Source: Vitis vinifera
Lineage: Eukaryota; Streptophyta; Magnoliopsida; Vitales; Vitaceae
NCBI RefSeq assembly: GCF_030704535.1
Contig: NC_081822.1
Location: 9,355,001-9,419,000, forward strand
Reading direction: 5' to 3'
Length of the DNA stretch: 64,000 nucleotides
Shown here: positions 34,301-53,533 of the stretch, piece after piece
How positions within the stretch are numbered: position 1 is the first letter of the stretch
Layout: each line of letters opens with the position of its first letter
Made by a program: the position numbers and the translations under genes
Notes under the pieces: generated by a model
Database searches by the model: none
The model's input: only the letters and a program-made list of their open reading frames with translations
What the model was told of the DNA's origin: nothing

Positions 34301-37300
34301 TTGTTGGGTAGAATGTTTGGCCTCTACAGATATTGGAATCTAACTTGACAGTATCTATGGATTCCTGCTCTTCAGCGACAGGTAAGGTTTTGGCTTCAGA
34401 GCTTCCAAAGGATGGGAACAGAACATGCACAGTATTATATCCTGCATCTGCAAAAGCTAGTGGTGAGATTGGTATGTGCAATGGTTCTGCTTCCATGCTT
34501 TGTTTTGATGGATGTTTTGGTTGTTCTAGTGCTTGCCACATTCAAAGTTGGCATATTGTTATTTTTCAGTTTGTCTTCTTTCTGATATGTAACAGGACAA
34601 ATTATTGTTTACTTTATTAGCTCAGTCTGGTTGTGCACACAAAATTTATGTCAATTTAATTCAAGTGAGATACTCTGCATGATTGCAAGATTTGCTCATA
34701 AAGATAGAAAAATGTAGTTGTGCATTACCACTGCACTGGGATAAAATGGTGAAGTTAGTGGTTGTGATATGAAAATACCATCCAGGGTGAATAGATCCCT
34801 TAGGAAAAATAAACTAATGATCTCCACACTGAGTTTCATGATTGACTATTCTAAGTTCTACCTTCAAAAAATCATGATTCCAGAAGATGGCTTGATGTAG
34901 GACAACCCTAGGATGGTTGTCTATACTGAAAAGTAGGTGGGCTATGGTTTTATTTTTTGGGTGTAAGGAGAGGAACAAGGAATAAATTTTATGGTAGAGA
35001 AAAATATAAGATAAGAAATAAAGAGAAAGAAGAAACAACGAAAAAAAGATCGAAAACCTTAAAGTCTCACTAAGGCCTTCTAGGAGTCTCACCTAGAAGA
35101 AAATAAATGGAGTCTCACCATTGAGGATTGCAACACTTACAATGAAAGAAAATATAATATTATTAATATCAATTCATCCTTTTGATTTACATCAATTAGC
35201 CTATTTATAGGCTTCTCTAAGCAATCCAAGGTCTATTAGGATTCTAATAACCTATTATGACTCTAATTTTAATTATAACATCCAAAGTCTATTAGGACTC
35301 TAATAACCTATTGTGTTCAAATTATATTATAACTTAACTAGCTAATACTAATTAAAATCCAACAAATACCAATCATAATTCAATTTTAATTAATATTAAT
35401 CCTACTTAAAGTTTACCTAGGTCTTCTCTTTCCTCCTTGAATAAACTTTAAAAGGCTTTCTCCTATTCATGGCTTCATTACCATTATAAACTAGATTTGC
35501 TTGTCCAGTTAGAAGAATTTGGTTATGATAGAAGATATTAACATAAGTGGTTGGTGAATTACTTCCAGACAAGGTAAATGCTATGTTCCTATAGGGAAAA
35601 ATCCATGGGTGTGTAGCATTTTGGATTGTGAGGAGTTTTAATGTCCTCCTTTGCCCAAAAATTGAAATGCTAAGGAACTAAATTTTATCTAGTAGGCTTG
35701 TAATAGAGAAATAATGCCAATGAGATATAAAGAACAAGAAGGATTTCCACATATGATATCTACCATCTGGAACTTTGCAAAGCCAATTTCAAGTGAGACC
35801 ATGAAGGAGGAAGAATGATCTAGAATGTGACTATCCAAGGTGTGTTGTGAAAAATACACATGAATATCAGTGACAATTGACAAATAGACAGCTGCAATAG
35901 CAAAAATGCTGAGGTGGCATCAGTATTGCGCTTTATATACTAACCTACATGCACATTAAAATTTAAAGATGTTGGATACCCTTCCCTTTTATATTGGATA
36001 TTAACCTCCTAACTATAAAATTTGTCTCGAACTGTAATAACATTAATTACAATTTGCTATATTATTACTGAACTGTTCTTATTTTTCATCGACAATAAGC
36101 ATCATTAAAATTGCAACTATGGTGTGTAACTCTATGGTTAGGCTTATAATAATCCATGGATTTATTCTTTTTCTTGATTGCTAATTTCAACCACTGTGCT
36201 GATGAACTAAGAGTTTGTCCTGTCTTGAGTCTATTGATTCATAGAAAGATCTTCTTTCCCCATGATAGTCAACCTTGTAGAAAAATTTCTGTCCCAGGGA
36301 ACTTCTAGAGGAACTTTTGATTTTATTTGGCCCTTTAGACTCTGAGCAAATTTTACTGCTTAGGAATCAACTAATTTATATTAAACCTCTCCTCTATATT
36401 TGATTTTGCGTGAATTAGACTAAGACTTTTGCATTTGGTAAGTTTTTGTCATGTCTCATATGTAGAAGGAAGATATGTTGAGGTAATCATAAGACTACTA
36501 TTGTTTGTTTGCAGTTAGGTGTAATTCATGATGTTTATGATCTTCGGATGAGATAAAAGTTGGTGAAAATTAAATTTGAGTGGCTATTTTTGCATATTTG
36601 TTTCAGAGGAAGGCCTGTCTAGTCGTGGATTTGAGGTCACAAGGCTGAACACATACACAACGGTAATGTATTTCAGTGTTGGTATATAGGTGTTCTATTC
36701 TTGTATGAGTTTCATGTTATGGATATCCAACTCTTATCATTCTGCGACCCAAAGGTTATTTAATGTCCTACATAAGGTTTGGTATTTTCATGGATATGAA
36801 AAGTTATTGCCTACCAAAAAACAAAATTCAGCAACCCAGAGGTAGGCTCTCGTTAGGGCATGGTAGCAGGTTTTTGTGTCTTTTGTCCATTTTGTATACA
36901 GCATGTATACTCTCTTTCTCTTAATACAAAGATTATTTACCTATCAAAAAAAAAATCCTGCGACCCAGGGGTTATTTACTGTCCTACATTAGGTTTGGTG
37001 TTTTCTTGGATATCAAAAGTTATTGCCCATCAAAAAATAAAAAATGCATACCAAAAATTATTGACATTCTGTCTGATCATGGATATTTATTATATTCTCA
37101 GCCTGATGTTGTTGGGTTAATAGATTGCCATGAAAGACTGTTCCTGTACTTGGGTTTAAATTTTTATTTGATTCTAAAAAATTAACTCAGGAATTGCTAT
37201 GTTGGTGTCAAGCAAAGTCTAGAAAATACACCTAACTCATCCATCCTTAACATTTGTTTGATTAGCTTCCCTCTGCTTGTGAGAATTAACTTGATAGCAT

Positions 37301-38719
37301 GCTTAAATGTGCCTGTTGGCAACTATGGTGATGCATTGCATGTTGGCATCTTTTCTGCATCAATGGAGAGTTCATAAATGCACATGGCAGAAAATTTGCA
37401 TATGTTATCACTGTCCATATGAAAACTAAATTGAATTGGGTAGCTCATAACAGCTAATTGGTCCAGGTACCTGTCAATGATGTGGATGAAATGGTTTTCA
37501 AGCAAGCACTTTCTGCTCCTGTTGTTGCAGTAGCTTCACCATCTGCAGTTCGGTAAGCAATTGGTGCACTTCAGTGATTTTATTTAGTTTTTCCAGGTTC
37601 ATATGAAGTTTGTGGCATCATGCTATGTGATTCTGTAACTCTTTTGGAAGATCTTATATCCACTTAGGATGTCATTTTTAAATTGGAACTGATTGCTTAC
37701 TGCTTAGTCCCTCCCCCAAATCATACATTTGTGCATTTGACTATCTTGGTTTGGTGCCAGCCACCATGGAGGTGCAGGTTCTAAATATTTTTTTTTGGAA
37801 AGGATACAGTTTCAGGGAACACTACTGTTCTTGCCCATTGGGATGCCTAGATTTACCTAGGATTTCAGGTGGGATTGTTTTATTTAATACACTGATACAT
37901 TTCTATTGGAACAGTGCTTGGGTCAATCTTCTTTCAGAATCTGAGCGGTGGGGCAATGCAGTTGCCTGTATTGGTGAAACAACTGCTTTGGCTGCAAAAA
38001 GATCAGGCTTGAGAAATGTATACTACCCAACAAATCCAGGTCTAGAAGGGTAATTCTCTCTTTTAGCCTTTTTCTTCTTTTCAGGCTTGTATTCTTCCAA
38101 AATTTTAATTGATGATTGCACAATCCTTGTGCTTAAGAGTACAGCATGGTACTGGCATGTATAAAAAAAATCTTATAGAAATGGAAGAAAAGCTCATGTG
38201 TGTTTGATTTGACAATTTTAATATACTTAATGAAATTATGGGGATATTTCTGAAGGTGTTGCTACTGCTTGTTCATGTTTCTTTATTTGCATTATGTGTT
38301 TAATTACTTTCATTTTCCTCTTAAACTTCTAACATAATTAAATTACTTGCACACTTTCTTAAGGTGTTACTATTGCTTATGGCTGAATTTTTATTTGTAT
38401 TACTTGTTCAAATAATGTTTGTTTTCTCCTTCATTTTAGTTTTATAATTAACAGAAAAGTAGGATGTCTGCAATATGCTAACTTCTTTCTAAGATAATAT
38501 TCTTGTGAATGCTTATTAAAAACTAATTCAGTCCAAAGGTTTGTTCCACATGAAAAAGGGCATTCTTATGTCAAAATAAATTGGCTTGAAAGTACTAGTC
38601 GTAGGGTACATGTATGATTTGGTAGGTTTCTTTGTAGCTCATTCAATATTTATTTTTGCAGTTGGGTTGACAGCATCCTTGAAGCCTTGAGAGTACATGA
38701 TCGATTCCAGAAGGTCTAA
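28353..38719 (+). CDS. UROS: Uroporphyrinogen-III synthase, chloroplastic
   Basis: Nine exons (28353-28544, 30936-31023, 31663-31732, 32588-32706, 34376-34471, 36607-36662, 37467-37552, 37915-38049, 38662-38719) join in frame to 299 residues. The first 45 or so are Ser-rich with few acidic residues, a typical chloroplast transit peptide. The mature part starts near [14 protein letters not shown] and includes [68 protein letters not shown] and [10 protein letters not shown], all characteristic of HemD/UROS. The enzyme closes hydroxymethylbilane to uroporphyrinogen III with inversion of ring D, the branch point for chlorophyll, haem and sirohaem. The length is close to other plant UROS. Introns hold repeat debris. 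Exon 3 begins at a CAGCAG tandem acceptor. Confidence 0.95.
35226..35312. repeat. Short direct repeat in a repeat-rich part of UROS intron 5
   Basis: A block of about 31 bp beginning CCAAGGTCTATTAGGATTCT (35226-35256) recurs at 35282-35312. The surrounding 34900-35560, with a CTATTTATAGG box and GAGTCTCACC words, looks like part of an LTR, but I cannot find its ends. Confidence 0.5.
36742..37045. repeat. Direct repeats flanking a poly(A)-tailed fragment in UROS intron 6
   Basis: About 95 bp beginning CTGCGACCCA occurs at about 36742-36840 and again from about 36957. Between them sits sequence ending TTTACCTATCAAAAAAAAAA, which looks like the 3' end of a retroposed LINE-type copy. Confidence 0.5.
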
Positions 38720-38778
38720 TTATGGCCTATTGGTAGCTTTTTTCAATTTTTTTTTTCTAGTAATTCATTATTAATAGC

Positions 38779-39039
38779 ATGTCCCTGTCTATTCTTGAAG
38801 ATAAATCAAGTTGTCTCTCCTTAGTTCTCGTCCTTGGCCTTGGCTGGCTAACAAGGAGCCAACAGGTGCAAGTTGAAGCAGAAGCCCGAGATGCAGAAGT
38901 ACGTAATTCATGTCTAAACTTGTTGCAAAAACAATGCAAACAGCAGGGCGAAAAGGTATCAAAACTGTTCGCTTTCCTTGGGTACAAAATCTTGGTGGCT
39001 GAGCTTCTCCCGAGAGAAGAGAAGAGGGATGTTGGATGA
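38779..39039 (+). CDS. Possible small protein or UROS 3' UTR frame, unrecognised
   Basis: An 86-codon frame begins 60 bp after the UROS stop. It has a hydrophobic start (LSLVLVLGLGWL), then a charged helix-like stretch (VQVEAEARDAEVRNS) and ends KRDVG. Its amino-acid make-up looks more protein-like than neighbouring chance frames, but I recognise no family. It may simply lie in the UROS 3' UTR or be a small downstream gene. Confidence 0.25.
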   Translation: MSLSILEDKSSCLSLVLVLGLGWLTRSQQVQVEAEARDAEVRNSCLNLLQKQCKQQGEKVSKLFAFLGYKILVAELLPREEKRDVG

Positions 39040-39059
39040 TATTGCAGGAAAGATAGCTT

Positions 39060-39168
39060 CTTAACTTGTATATGCATTTGTGTAGAGATAAGATAGATAT
39101 CCCATTTTTGTGTTAGGTACCTCTTATGTACATTTGATGCTTTAATGGAAATTCACTTTTGGACAGGT

Positions 39169-39202
<34 letters not shown>

Positions 39203-40030
39203 AATGTTTTCACTAGGATGCTTGTGTAATGTGATACTCACCATGGACCATATGTGAAATATGAGGTTTTGTCAAATATTCTTGGAGGAGGTATTGATAG
39301 TCAGTTGGGATGTTTTTGAGTTCTTTTATCTGGGTTCGTAAGTTCCCAAAAGAGTAGAGATATATAGCTGTGGAGTTGGGAGTTGCAACTTGCAACTGTC
39401 ACGCGGGTGGAAAGGAAACCCAGAAGTTGTGACATGGCAAGAGATGTCTGGGCGAAGTTGTTTTGTGACAAGTTAATTCACTTTAGAGTGCTGAAGGTAA
39501 GTACCGGTGCTAGCCGTGGGGTTCTTGTGAGTGAGCGAGTGTCAACATATTTAACCAAACTGGTTAGTGTCTGTTGTGACAAGCAGCTATGGTGAGAGAG
39601 AATTCTGTTAAGACTGGAAGATCAATGGGCCGACACAAATATCATGTTGGGAGGTCACATCATATTAGGTCATTTCCATTGAAAATGTGATGGATTTCTG
39701 AGCAACACCATGTTAACTCTTGCCGTGGACTGATTATCTAATCCTAGGTCGTCCTGTATTCATTACTCTTTTCATCTTCTTCCTTTATTTATTTATTTAT
39801 TTCCACTTAACTTATACGGTTGGGTCTGTTGTTAACGTCTTAAAGATTAGAAGTCATTTTTCCACCATCTAAACCAAGAGCAACAAAATATCATATATCC
39901 TTTTATTTTTCTCGTCCTCTACTTTCCTTTCTTTAGAAGGATCTCATGTGGAATTTTGCATGGTTGGTCTTGGTTTCAACAAACTGGAAATTCAAATGAT
40001 GAAGCAATTACGGAGTCGGAATGGGAGGAC
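39060..40030. other. Intergenic region between UROS and the carboxypeptidase genes
   Basis: No gene is visible. The two transcription units converge here, UROS from the left and the carboxypeptidase gene from the right. Confidence 0.55.
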
Positions 40031-40037
40031 GATTCTG

Positions 40038-43607
<3,570 letters not shown>

Positions 43608-43924
43608 TTAAGCCTAGAAACCTCATATGGCCGGCCATTCTGTGATTCCATTGTTTGTAAAGACCAAAGCCTAAAAATTGGTTCTAGGAAGTTGTTATTC
43701 AAGAAATTGTCTTTCTCTATTCTTCTTCTTCTTCGTCCTATGTGTGTAGTTCATATATTCTTGGCAGCCACGGTTTCTTCTTCCAAGCTGGCTGAATGAT
43801 TTTATGGGGTTGGATGGGAATGGATTGTCTCATTCAGTGATTCCTAGTCCCAGCAATATTGTGGGTTGCTTTGAATATGGATACCATAAACGTAAGAGAG
43901 AAAGGAAATGATTCCATCTTGGGC

Positions 43925-43943
43925 GGGGGGGGGGGGGGGGGGG
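43925..43943. repeat. Poly(G) tract
   Basis: A run of about 19 G lies upstream of carboxypeptidase copy 1. The exact length may be unreliable. Confidence 0.8.
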
Positions 43944-43965
43944 CGTTCATTTTCATGGAGATGTC

Positions 43966-44240
43966 CAATTTGACTAATAAAATTGACTCATCCAGAATTG
44001 TGGGGAAAAAGGGGTCCATAGATCAAAAAGAAAATATTTGCTTTGATCTGCTACTATTTTTGTCGGTGAGGTTTGTTATATCTGTAAACGTAAACCTAGA
44101 GGAAATAATTACACCATATGAAAGCTGCAACATGATTTTCCAGTTTACTGACATTTGATCCCTCCTTAAGGAAGCTGGCTCTGTTACATGACTAGTTTCT
44201 ATTTGCTCTTCCAACTTTGAATCTGACTTTGTTCTCCAAG
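43966..44240 (-). repeat. Upstream segment of copy 1 shared with copy 2
   Basis: AATTGACTCATCCAGAATTG, GATCTGCTACTATTTTTGT and TTTCTATTTGCTCTTCCAA here match AATTGACTCATTCTGAATTG, GATTTGCTACTATTTTTGT and TTTCTATTTGCTCTTCCAA upstream of copy 2 (46955-47500). The duplicated unit therefore includes flanking sequence as well as the gene. Confidence 0.7.
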
Positions 44241-44603
44241 TATTTTCATAATTTCTTAAAATTTTTATGCAAAAATTGAAAACAATACTAAATTTTCATG
44301 TTAATGTTAAAGAGACCTTATGGTAGGCTGAATAAATATCCTTATTGAAGTTAGAAAGCATGTCATATCCCTTGTTCCATATGTAGCAGGCTGGGGGCAG
44401 AGGGACAAAGCCATTGAAATTCTTTGTAATAGCAATTACCTAAGTATTGAGATTCTGAAAACATCATTAAATTCCAATCCCATCAAGAGCTTATTAGATA
44501 GTTCTTTTTCCGCTCCTGTATACATATCCTTCAAGCATTAGAAAATAGAAATAGTGTGTGTATAGTCTTCCTCTGTTCAACTCCCGGGTCTAGTATTTAG
44601 TCT

Positions 44604-46841
<2,238 letters not shown>

Positions 46842-47499
46842 TTTTTCAGAGACTACTACTTTTAACTTTTTTGTATGTATCAAATTTAAAGGCAACGTTC
46901 AATTTTATAAGTGGGTTTTGTTAGATACTTTGATGTCAATTCGATGGACATTTACAATTTGGTCAGTAGAATTGACTCATTCTGAATTGTGGGTATTAGT
47001 ATTACAGCTTCAATTTGAGGGCAAAGGGGTCAACAGAACAAAAACAATATATTTGGAAAATATTTCCCTGATTTGCTACTATTTTTGTAAATGAGGTTTG
47101 TTACATTTCCAAGCGCTCTCGAAGAATACCAGAGTTGGGCTCGGCTCCGCTTGGGCTATTAATCTCCACAGGCCTTCATAACAGGCAGGCTTTAGGCAAT
47201 GGGCAATGGCCCATCCAGCATTCAGCCACAGCACGGGCTGGCCCTCAGTCCACAGTCAAGGGAGGAGGTGGAAGCCACCTTGTGAATACTTGGCTTCTGA
47301 GACTATAGAGTGGGTGGAGTTCAATTGACTGATGCATCTCCATTTCTCCACAGAGAATACTGTTATCTCCCACTCTCCAGTTTGTTAAAGAGGCTAAAAT
47401 CAGTTTACAGCATCCAATTCCCCTAGGGGTGCTGGCTCTGCCACATGATTAGTTGTTTCTATTTGCTCTTCCAATAATGTTTGATTGTGCTCTTTGAAT

Positions 47500-50400
47500 G
47501 TGATTCTGCTTACCTTACTGAATCATAGGCCAAATTAATTCTAAAAGGTCGTTCTCCTAGTTTGAAACTTATGGGCATTGAAGAGCTTGTATACATATCC
47601 ACCATTATGTAACCTCATGCCATGCTAGATGACTTTTGAACCATATTCACATCACAGAAGTCAGCATTAGTTGAATAATACCACCTCTTTAAAGCTTCAT
47701 TGCTGTATAATCAGCCCCCTTGTGAACGTGGCACGCTAAAGTTGGTTTCCATGAACAGACTAGAGTAAACCTTGAAGGGAATAGAGAGGTATGTATTTTC
47801 CTGATGAGATTTTTTCTGAACAGCCTGTTCACGGGTTGACAGTTGGCACGCCTGTTCGAGTCTTTGTCATGACTCCCTCAGGTGTTAAGAAGAAGTAAAC
47901 AACTACACAGTTTCCTACATCTGCAGCTGAATGACAAATTATTTATTACTAAATGCAGAGAATTCAGTGTGGTACGCGGTTTTGAATGTTCTTGTTCCAA
48001 ACCAATCTCTCTCTCCTTGTTTGCTAGTGAACTTCCATAAGTAGAAACCATTTTGAAGGAAGCATTACATGTCATATATATAGCTATTTGAGATGACAAT
48101 TTCAACATTACATTTTCAAACATTATAACAGACTGAACAAAGAAAAAAGAGAAAAAGGGACTATTAATTGAATACAGGGAATTAGAAGCAGCACTTTCAT
48201 GTAGAATGCAGTTCAATTAGTAATAAAAAGAAGAAGAATAAAACTGTGTGCCAAGAACAACCCTTTCTACTAATTACAATCAAAATTAGTATAACGTGAA
48301 TAGGTTTAAGCCAAGTACAGGGAAATAGATAGGGGACCATTTCATCACCAACGCTGGCAAAGTCAAGACTAAGACACAAGCAGACAGTGACCCCGAATCA
48401 AGCTTTCTGACTATTTTGTCCTTAACTCTGTCTCATTAACCCTCTCCTTCTCTCCCCCTTTCCTGCGAGTAGAAACAAATGAAATGAGATATAACTCACC
48501 GGGTTGAGCCATAGATGCAGCTGGTTGATCCAAACTTGCATGGTTCTGGCCAAGGGTCTGATCCTAATTTCCAAATGACGGTCCACTTGCCATTTTCTGC
48601 TTTGCTTCTTTCGTTTCATTCTCTTTCTTTTTTCTTTGGACCACATTTCCACAGTAATTAGGATGGTGACTTACCATTCTTTGACAATTGAAAAAACAAA
48701 GCAATGGGGGTGGCAGTTCTAGATTACAAACGCAAATCTAGTTTTTTTTTTTTTTTTTGGTGTGATGTAGGTGGGAGATTCTAATACAAGCTTTTTCTGT
48801 GGAAGCTAGTGCCTCAAAAGGCCAGCTGTTAACCAAGAAGGGACACTTATTTTACCCCAGTTCATGATCATATCAAACACACATTTTCACTTTGGATTGC
48901 TGGTTGAGCAATTTTTTCATTGAAGTATTATGACTGATCGTAGTTAATCAACAATATAGATTTGTCGGTGTTCTACAAATGATCTTATAGGGGACCCAAG
49001 ACATGACAGAAGAAAAAGTGGTTAACCTTACAAGCTTCAAATCCCGAGCGAAAGTGGCTTTTGATTCATACCACTGAATATAAAAGAGCAACTTTTTAGA
49101 ATGGAGCTGCTTTTGCCCTTTTATCAGGACTGCACATTTTTATTTTTCTGCTTTGGCCTCACTCCCACATAAAGCAAGACTCAAGAGAAGCCAGACACCC
49201 CATGGAAGGAGTCAATCAACCACCAAAGATATATAGTAGGACCATACCTTCAACCTCATAGTACCTTAATTCTGACCTCGATTCAATAATTATTTGTATT
49301 GTTTGGAGGGTGGGGATGGTATTTCTGGATGTTATCGGCAATCATTTATAGGAAGTCGCTATTCACACCATTCCATTACCTGCAATTTCTGTGTTAACTG
49401 CAAAATTACATTCATGGTGTATGCCACGGCCATTGATCTATGAGTGTGACATACATAACTTTTGAGATGGCCTAGCAATGTGGGATTAGCTAGCCAGATT
49501 ACACTCCCGTGGAACCAATTGTGTTGGGATGGATAGAAATATTTTATCATCCCCAAAAGTTTTGAATTCATGTCCATTAATGAGACTTTCAAAGGAGCTA
49601 TTTTGATTCTCATTAATTTTACTAAACTGTAATGAGAATTGCACTGGAATCCCATGTGAAAATAAACCAACAATGCTGTTGTTTTTGTTGACATGGTACC
49701 ATAAAATGAAGATAGGGGAAAAAGAAAAGATGATGAAATGGGGAAAAAAACATGGGAAATGACAATAGTAGATAAGCTTTAGTGAAAGAGGTACAATCAT
49801 TTTAGTGGGCTGAGGATCGACTCCCTTTCATCATCAAAAGTCCCCACACTAAAAAGCTTTAAAAGCTAAGAATTGGGCACTTTTTAAAGGGAAAACATGG
49901 ATGGATAGATAGGTGTCTTTGTGGAAGAAATGACTTGTGGGGTATAGCCCTTATGGAATCTGCATATAGGACCATCTCCATAATCTTCATCTACAACAAA
50001 TTTGAGTTTTTCTAATCCAAGACCAGACCAACCAACCATCAAGGACTATCACCATTTTCAGCCAGGGAGATAGCTTGCTGGTGGGGGGTCACACACAGAC
50101 ATCCAATTAATGATTCCATTGGTCTCTCAATGGGCCCATGTACCTTCACTCCTTTTCTTTTCTTTTCTTTTCTCGATCTCCATGCATGGATCTACCTACA
50201 CTTTGTTTTGTTTCATAAATTTCTATTCAACACTTTCTTTAATGGGGAGTCTTTCTCTTACAGAATGTTTATTTTTTTCCTAGGAAGCAAAGAACTTCCC
50301 ATGTACAGAAACTCTCCCACAGTTGAATTCTTTTCTTAAGTGATGAGAAGACGAGTATAAAGTACTTGACTTGGTGTTAAATAAAGCTGTATAAATTGCT

Positions 50401-52430
50401 GTACCCAGATGCTGTTCTAGCATGTTGCAGGGACCCAATGTTTTGTTTTATAATGGGAAAACAGTTGGGCATGGTAGCAAACCCATCCAAACCAAGGGTC
50501 CAGTACTAACAGGCTCCAATCACTTCATCACAATGTATCATTTCCTTCACAAATTTGCAGATCTTTTTCATTTAGATGACCGAATTCTACTTCTACCAAG
50601 ATACAATGATATTTTGTGATTTGTGGCCCTTGACGGTGGAGGGCTGGCTCATGTATCTCTTTTTTCTATGTTGTCCAATAACCAAAAAACATAATCATAT
50701 GATAAGAGTGTCTATTGCTGCTGCCATGCTCTTGGCATAAGAACCCTGAGTCACTTTCCAGTAACCAAAAAACATTTGGGCTTGGGACATCCTTTTGGGT
50801 GATTTTAAGAAAATTCCCTTTAATCCATGGATTACTACAAATCTGAGGCACTGCTTGGGTGCTCCTCCCAACTCCCAATCATGCGGTACCTAGCAAAAGT
50901 TACTGCCAAGACAGCCATCAGAAGAATCCTTCTATGGATTCCTTGGCTTTCTGATGCACCTTTCCTTATATAGTCTCTTGAACTACATGGATCCAAAACC
51001 AAATGGACATTGACATAACAAACATATAAATCAAGTCTCTGCCTAGGGCTGAAACTGTTAATGACTGCAACGTCTCATCTTGTATTTGAGCCATCGTCAA
51101 AAAACATGGGCACTTCACCTCCACTATAATTGAGCAACAGACACACACAGCTTGGTACACAAATCCTTTTCTTTCTTTTCCTCGCCTTGACTTAGTGGTC
51201 ACAAGTCCATAGTCGAACGAGCACAATTATGGAGGCATAGGATCCATTGCAAGGCGGCAAGGCCCCCCCACCCTTCAAAGAGTTTGGGCACACCAAAATA
51301 TCACTGGTGTTGATGTTAATCCTCATGCTTTTAGGACCTTTCTCCGATACATTTCCCCATTTTCTTTTTAAAATTCATTGTCAGAAACTTTTAAAAATGT
51401 TGTCGAAAGTGTATTGAATGTGAAGTTAATGTACCAACATGGTATGATTATCTCTTGTGATTTTTCTTTTGGCCCTCACATCAATTAATTAAGTGGGATG
51501 TCCGTGCTTTGGTTGCATTCCACGTGCACTAACAAATTCACCTTCTACCATGTAGCTTCCAGTATTTTAAGCTTTCCACCCCCTGATTTTTTCTGGGTGT
51601 TTGGATGTTTACTAGCTTTCATTTTGGCTGTTAACGGAAATCCTGACAAAATTCAAATCAACCAAGCCATAAAAATTGTATTTTTATACCTAAAAAAAAA
51701 AATTGAAGTTGACATTTCGTCTGCAAAGAGAGAAGATCTGCTGGCAAGAACATTATTTTGGGTAAGAAACCATGTCCCCTTACCCCGCATCCAGCGTTAT
51801 AATAATTTGTTTATACGTGTACACACATATAAGGTTTGGGTTTTGATTTGTGATTGGTCAAATCAAAATTTATAAGCACGGCACGTTGGAGGCATTGTCT
51901 CCATGCTGAGAGAGCGTTACAGTGTAGGATTATGACTACTTTAATAGCAATAATAAATTGAGATTTTGACGTTCGGATCTTATACTTATTCCCGTCCGTG
52001 GAATCACAAATCTGATTGTACAAGTTTTGTACAAGCTTGTGTTCTAACGATTCAATTACATGGGAATTTATTGTATACTTAGTCGAATTGATTATCTTAT
52101 TCCGCAGATACCTGTTATCTTTTCTACAATTTTTTCATAAGAGATGATGGCGTTAAACGTGGCTTCTAATAATGACCCAAACCCACTCACTGTCCTTTCC
52201 AAATCGGTCTACAATCACCTCATTATGATTATCTTGGAAAATTATATTTTTATTATAGTAACGTTAGAGGGAATTGATTGCCTAATTGAGTGAAAGGACG
52301 ATAATGCCCTCAGAAGGGTGGGAGTTTGACAAGGACGGTGTTGTTTATCAGAGAGAGATTAGAGAGCCCAAATGAGTCATTTTGATAAGGCAGATAATTA
52401 AGTGATAATTAATGGTGTAAAGAAAAAAAT
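47500..52430. other. Long intergenic region without recognised genes
   Basis: Short open frames occur on both strands (for example 48422-48652, 49359-49694, 51498-51875), but none has a domain, exon partner or codon pattern I trust. There is a poly(T) tract at about 48741-48759. I see nothing else of note. Confidence 0.5.
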
Positions 52431-52882
52431 GACGTCACTAAAGATGAGATTGATGGGTTGGGAGTTGGAGGGGGAGTGACGTGGCAGTGGGTGGTGTGAT
52501 GTGGCCTTTCTCCTTTAAACTCAACAACCAACCACCACCTATTACCTCCTTTAGTCCTACTGCCTAATCATTATAATTACTAAAATTTTAAATTAAATTA
52601 AATTATAATTCACGCATGTAAAGAATGTTAAATAAAATCTCCACTATAATTGTCATTTTTAAAAATTCAGGTTGCCATGTCATCGTCATTTTTTTTAATT
52701 CAAAATTTCAAAATTAAGAACGTTAAATCTGGAAGCCATGTGCACGTGACAAGTGGCTTATAAATTGTAAGAAGATACTGAAGCATCTACCCCGCGGGTC
52801 TTGGAATGACTTTTAATTTAATCTTTCCCCCAAAAAAAAATTAAAATAAAAAAGGGAAGGGGGCTTAGTTGGCAGACACGTG
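52430..52882 (+). promoter_or_regulatory. Cluster of ACGT (bZIP-type) elements upstream of the DUF547 gene
   Basis: Four ACGT-core sites fall within about 450 bp: TGACGTCA at 52430-52437, TGACGTGGCA at 52477-52486, CACGTG at 52743-52748 and CACGTG at 52877-52882. These match C-box, hybrid and G-box sites bound by plant bZIP factors. They lie 0.6-1.1 kb before the first coding exon. Confidence 0.5.
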
Positions 52883-53533
52883 ATTGGGAGCAGCCTTCCC
52901 CAAAGCCAACCATTTTTGGAGATCCCCAGGGTAGTTTCGTAATTCAAGAACCAATCCCTCCCCCAAGCTGGCATTCCCAGGGGCATTTCCGGAATATTAT
53001 TCCGAATAAAGGACGTAAGAGAGGCGCGCGTTTATTTGATGATGAGGGAGGGGTTAGTGAAATTTGCGTACGGCGCTAAAGTGCGCTAGATGCGCACAGC
53101 CTGTTTCGCAAAGCGAACGAATTTAGCTTTCACAGAGACAGAGACAGAGGGCGGCAGAGGCGCACTCCCCTCCCCCCCTCTCCATCTCTTCCATTCTTTC
53201 TTCTTCAGTGGTTGTTGTATATATGATAACAATTCGACTTGTGTGACGCTTCGAAAACTGGTTCATTTGTTGTATGTATTTTGTTGGTTTACTTCATACG
53301 CAGCTCGACAGATGCAGGGAATGGATTGAAGAGTGTTTTTGTCTTCTTGGATTGCGTTCAAGTTTCCCGCTTTGTGTTGGGATGAAAATTTTCTCAAGGC
53401 CTGATCTCTCTTTAATCCCATTTCTCTTCTGTTTTTGATCTTTAATCCCACTTCTCTTCTGTTTTTTATTATGTGGTTGATATGGGTTTTGTTAATTATG
53501 TTGCAGAGTTTGCTTGTTTTTTATGCAATAAAG

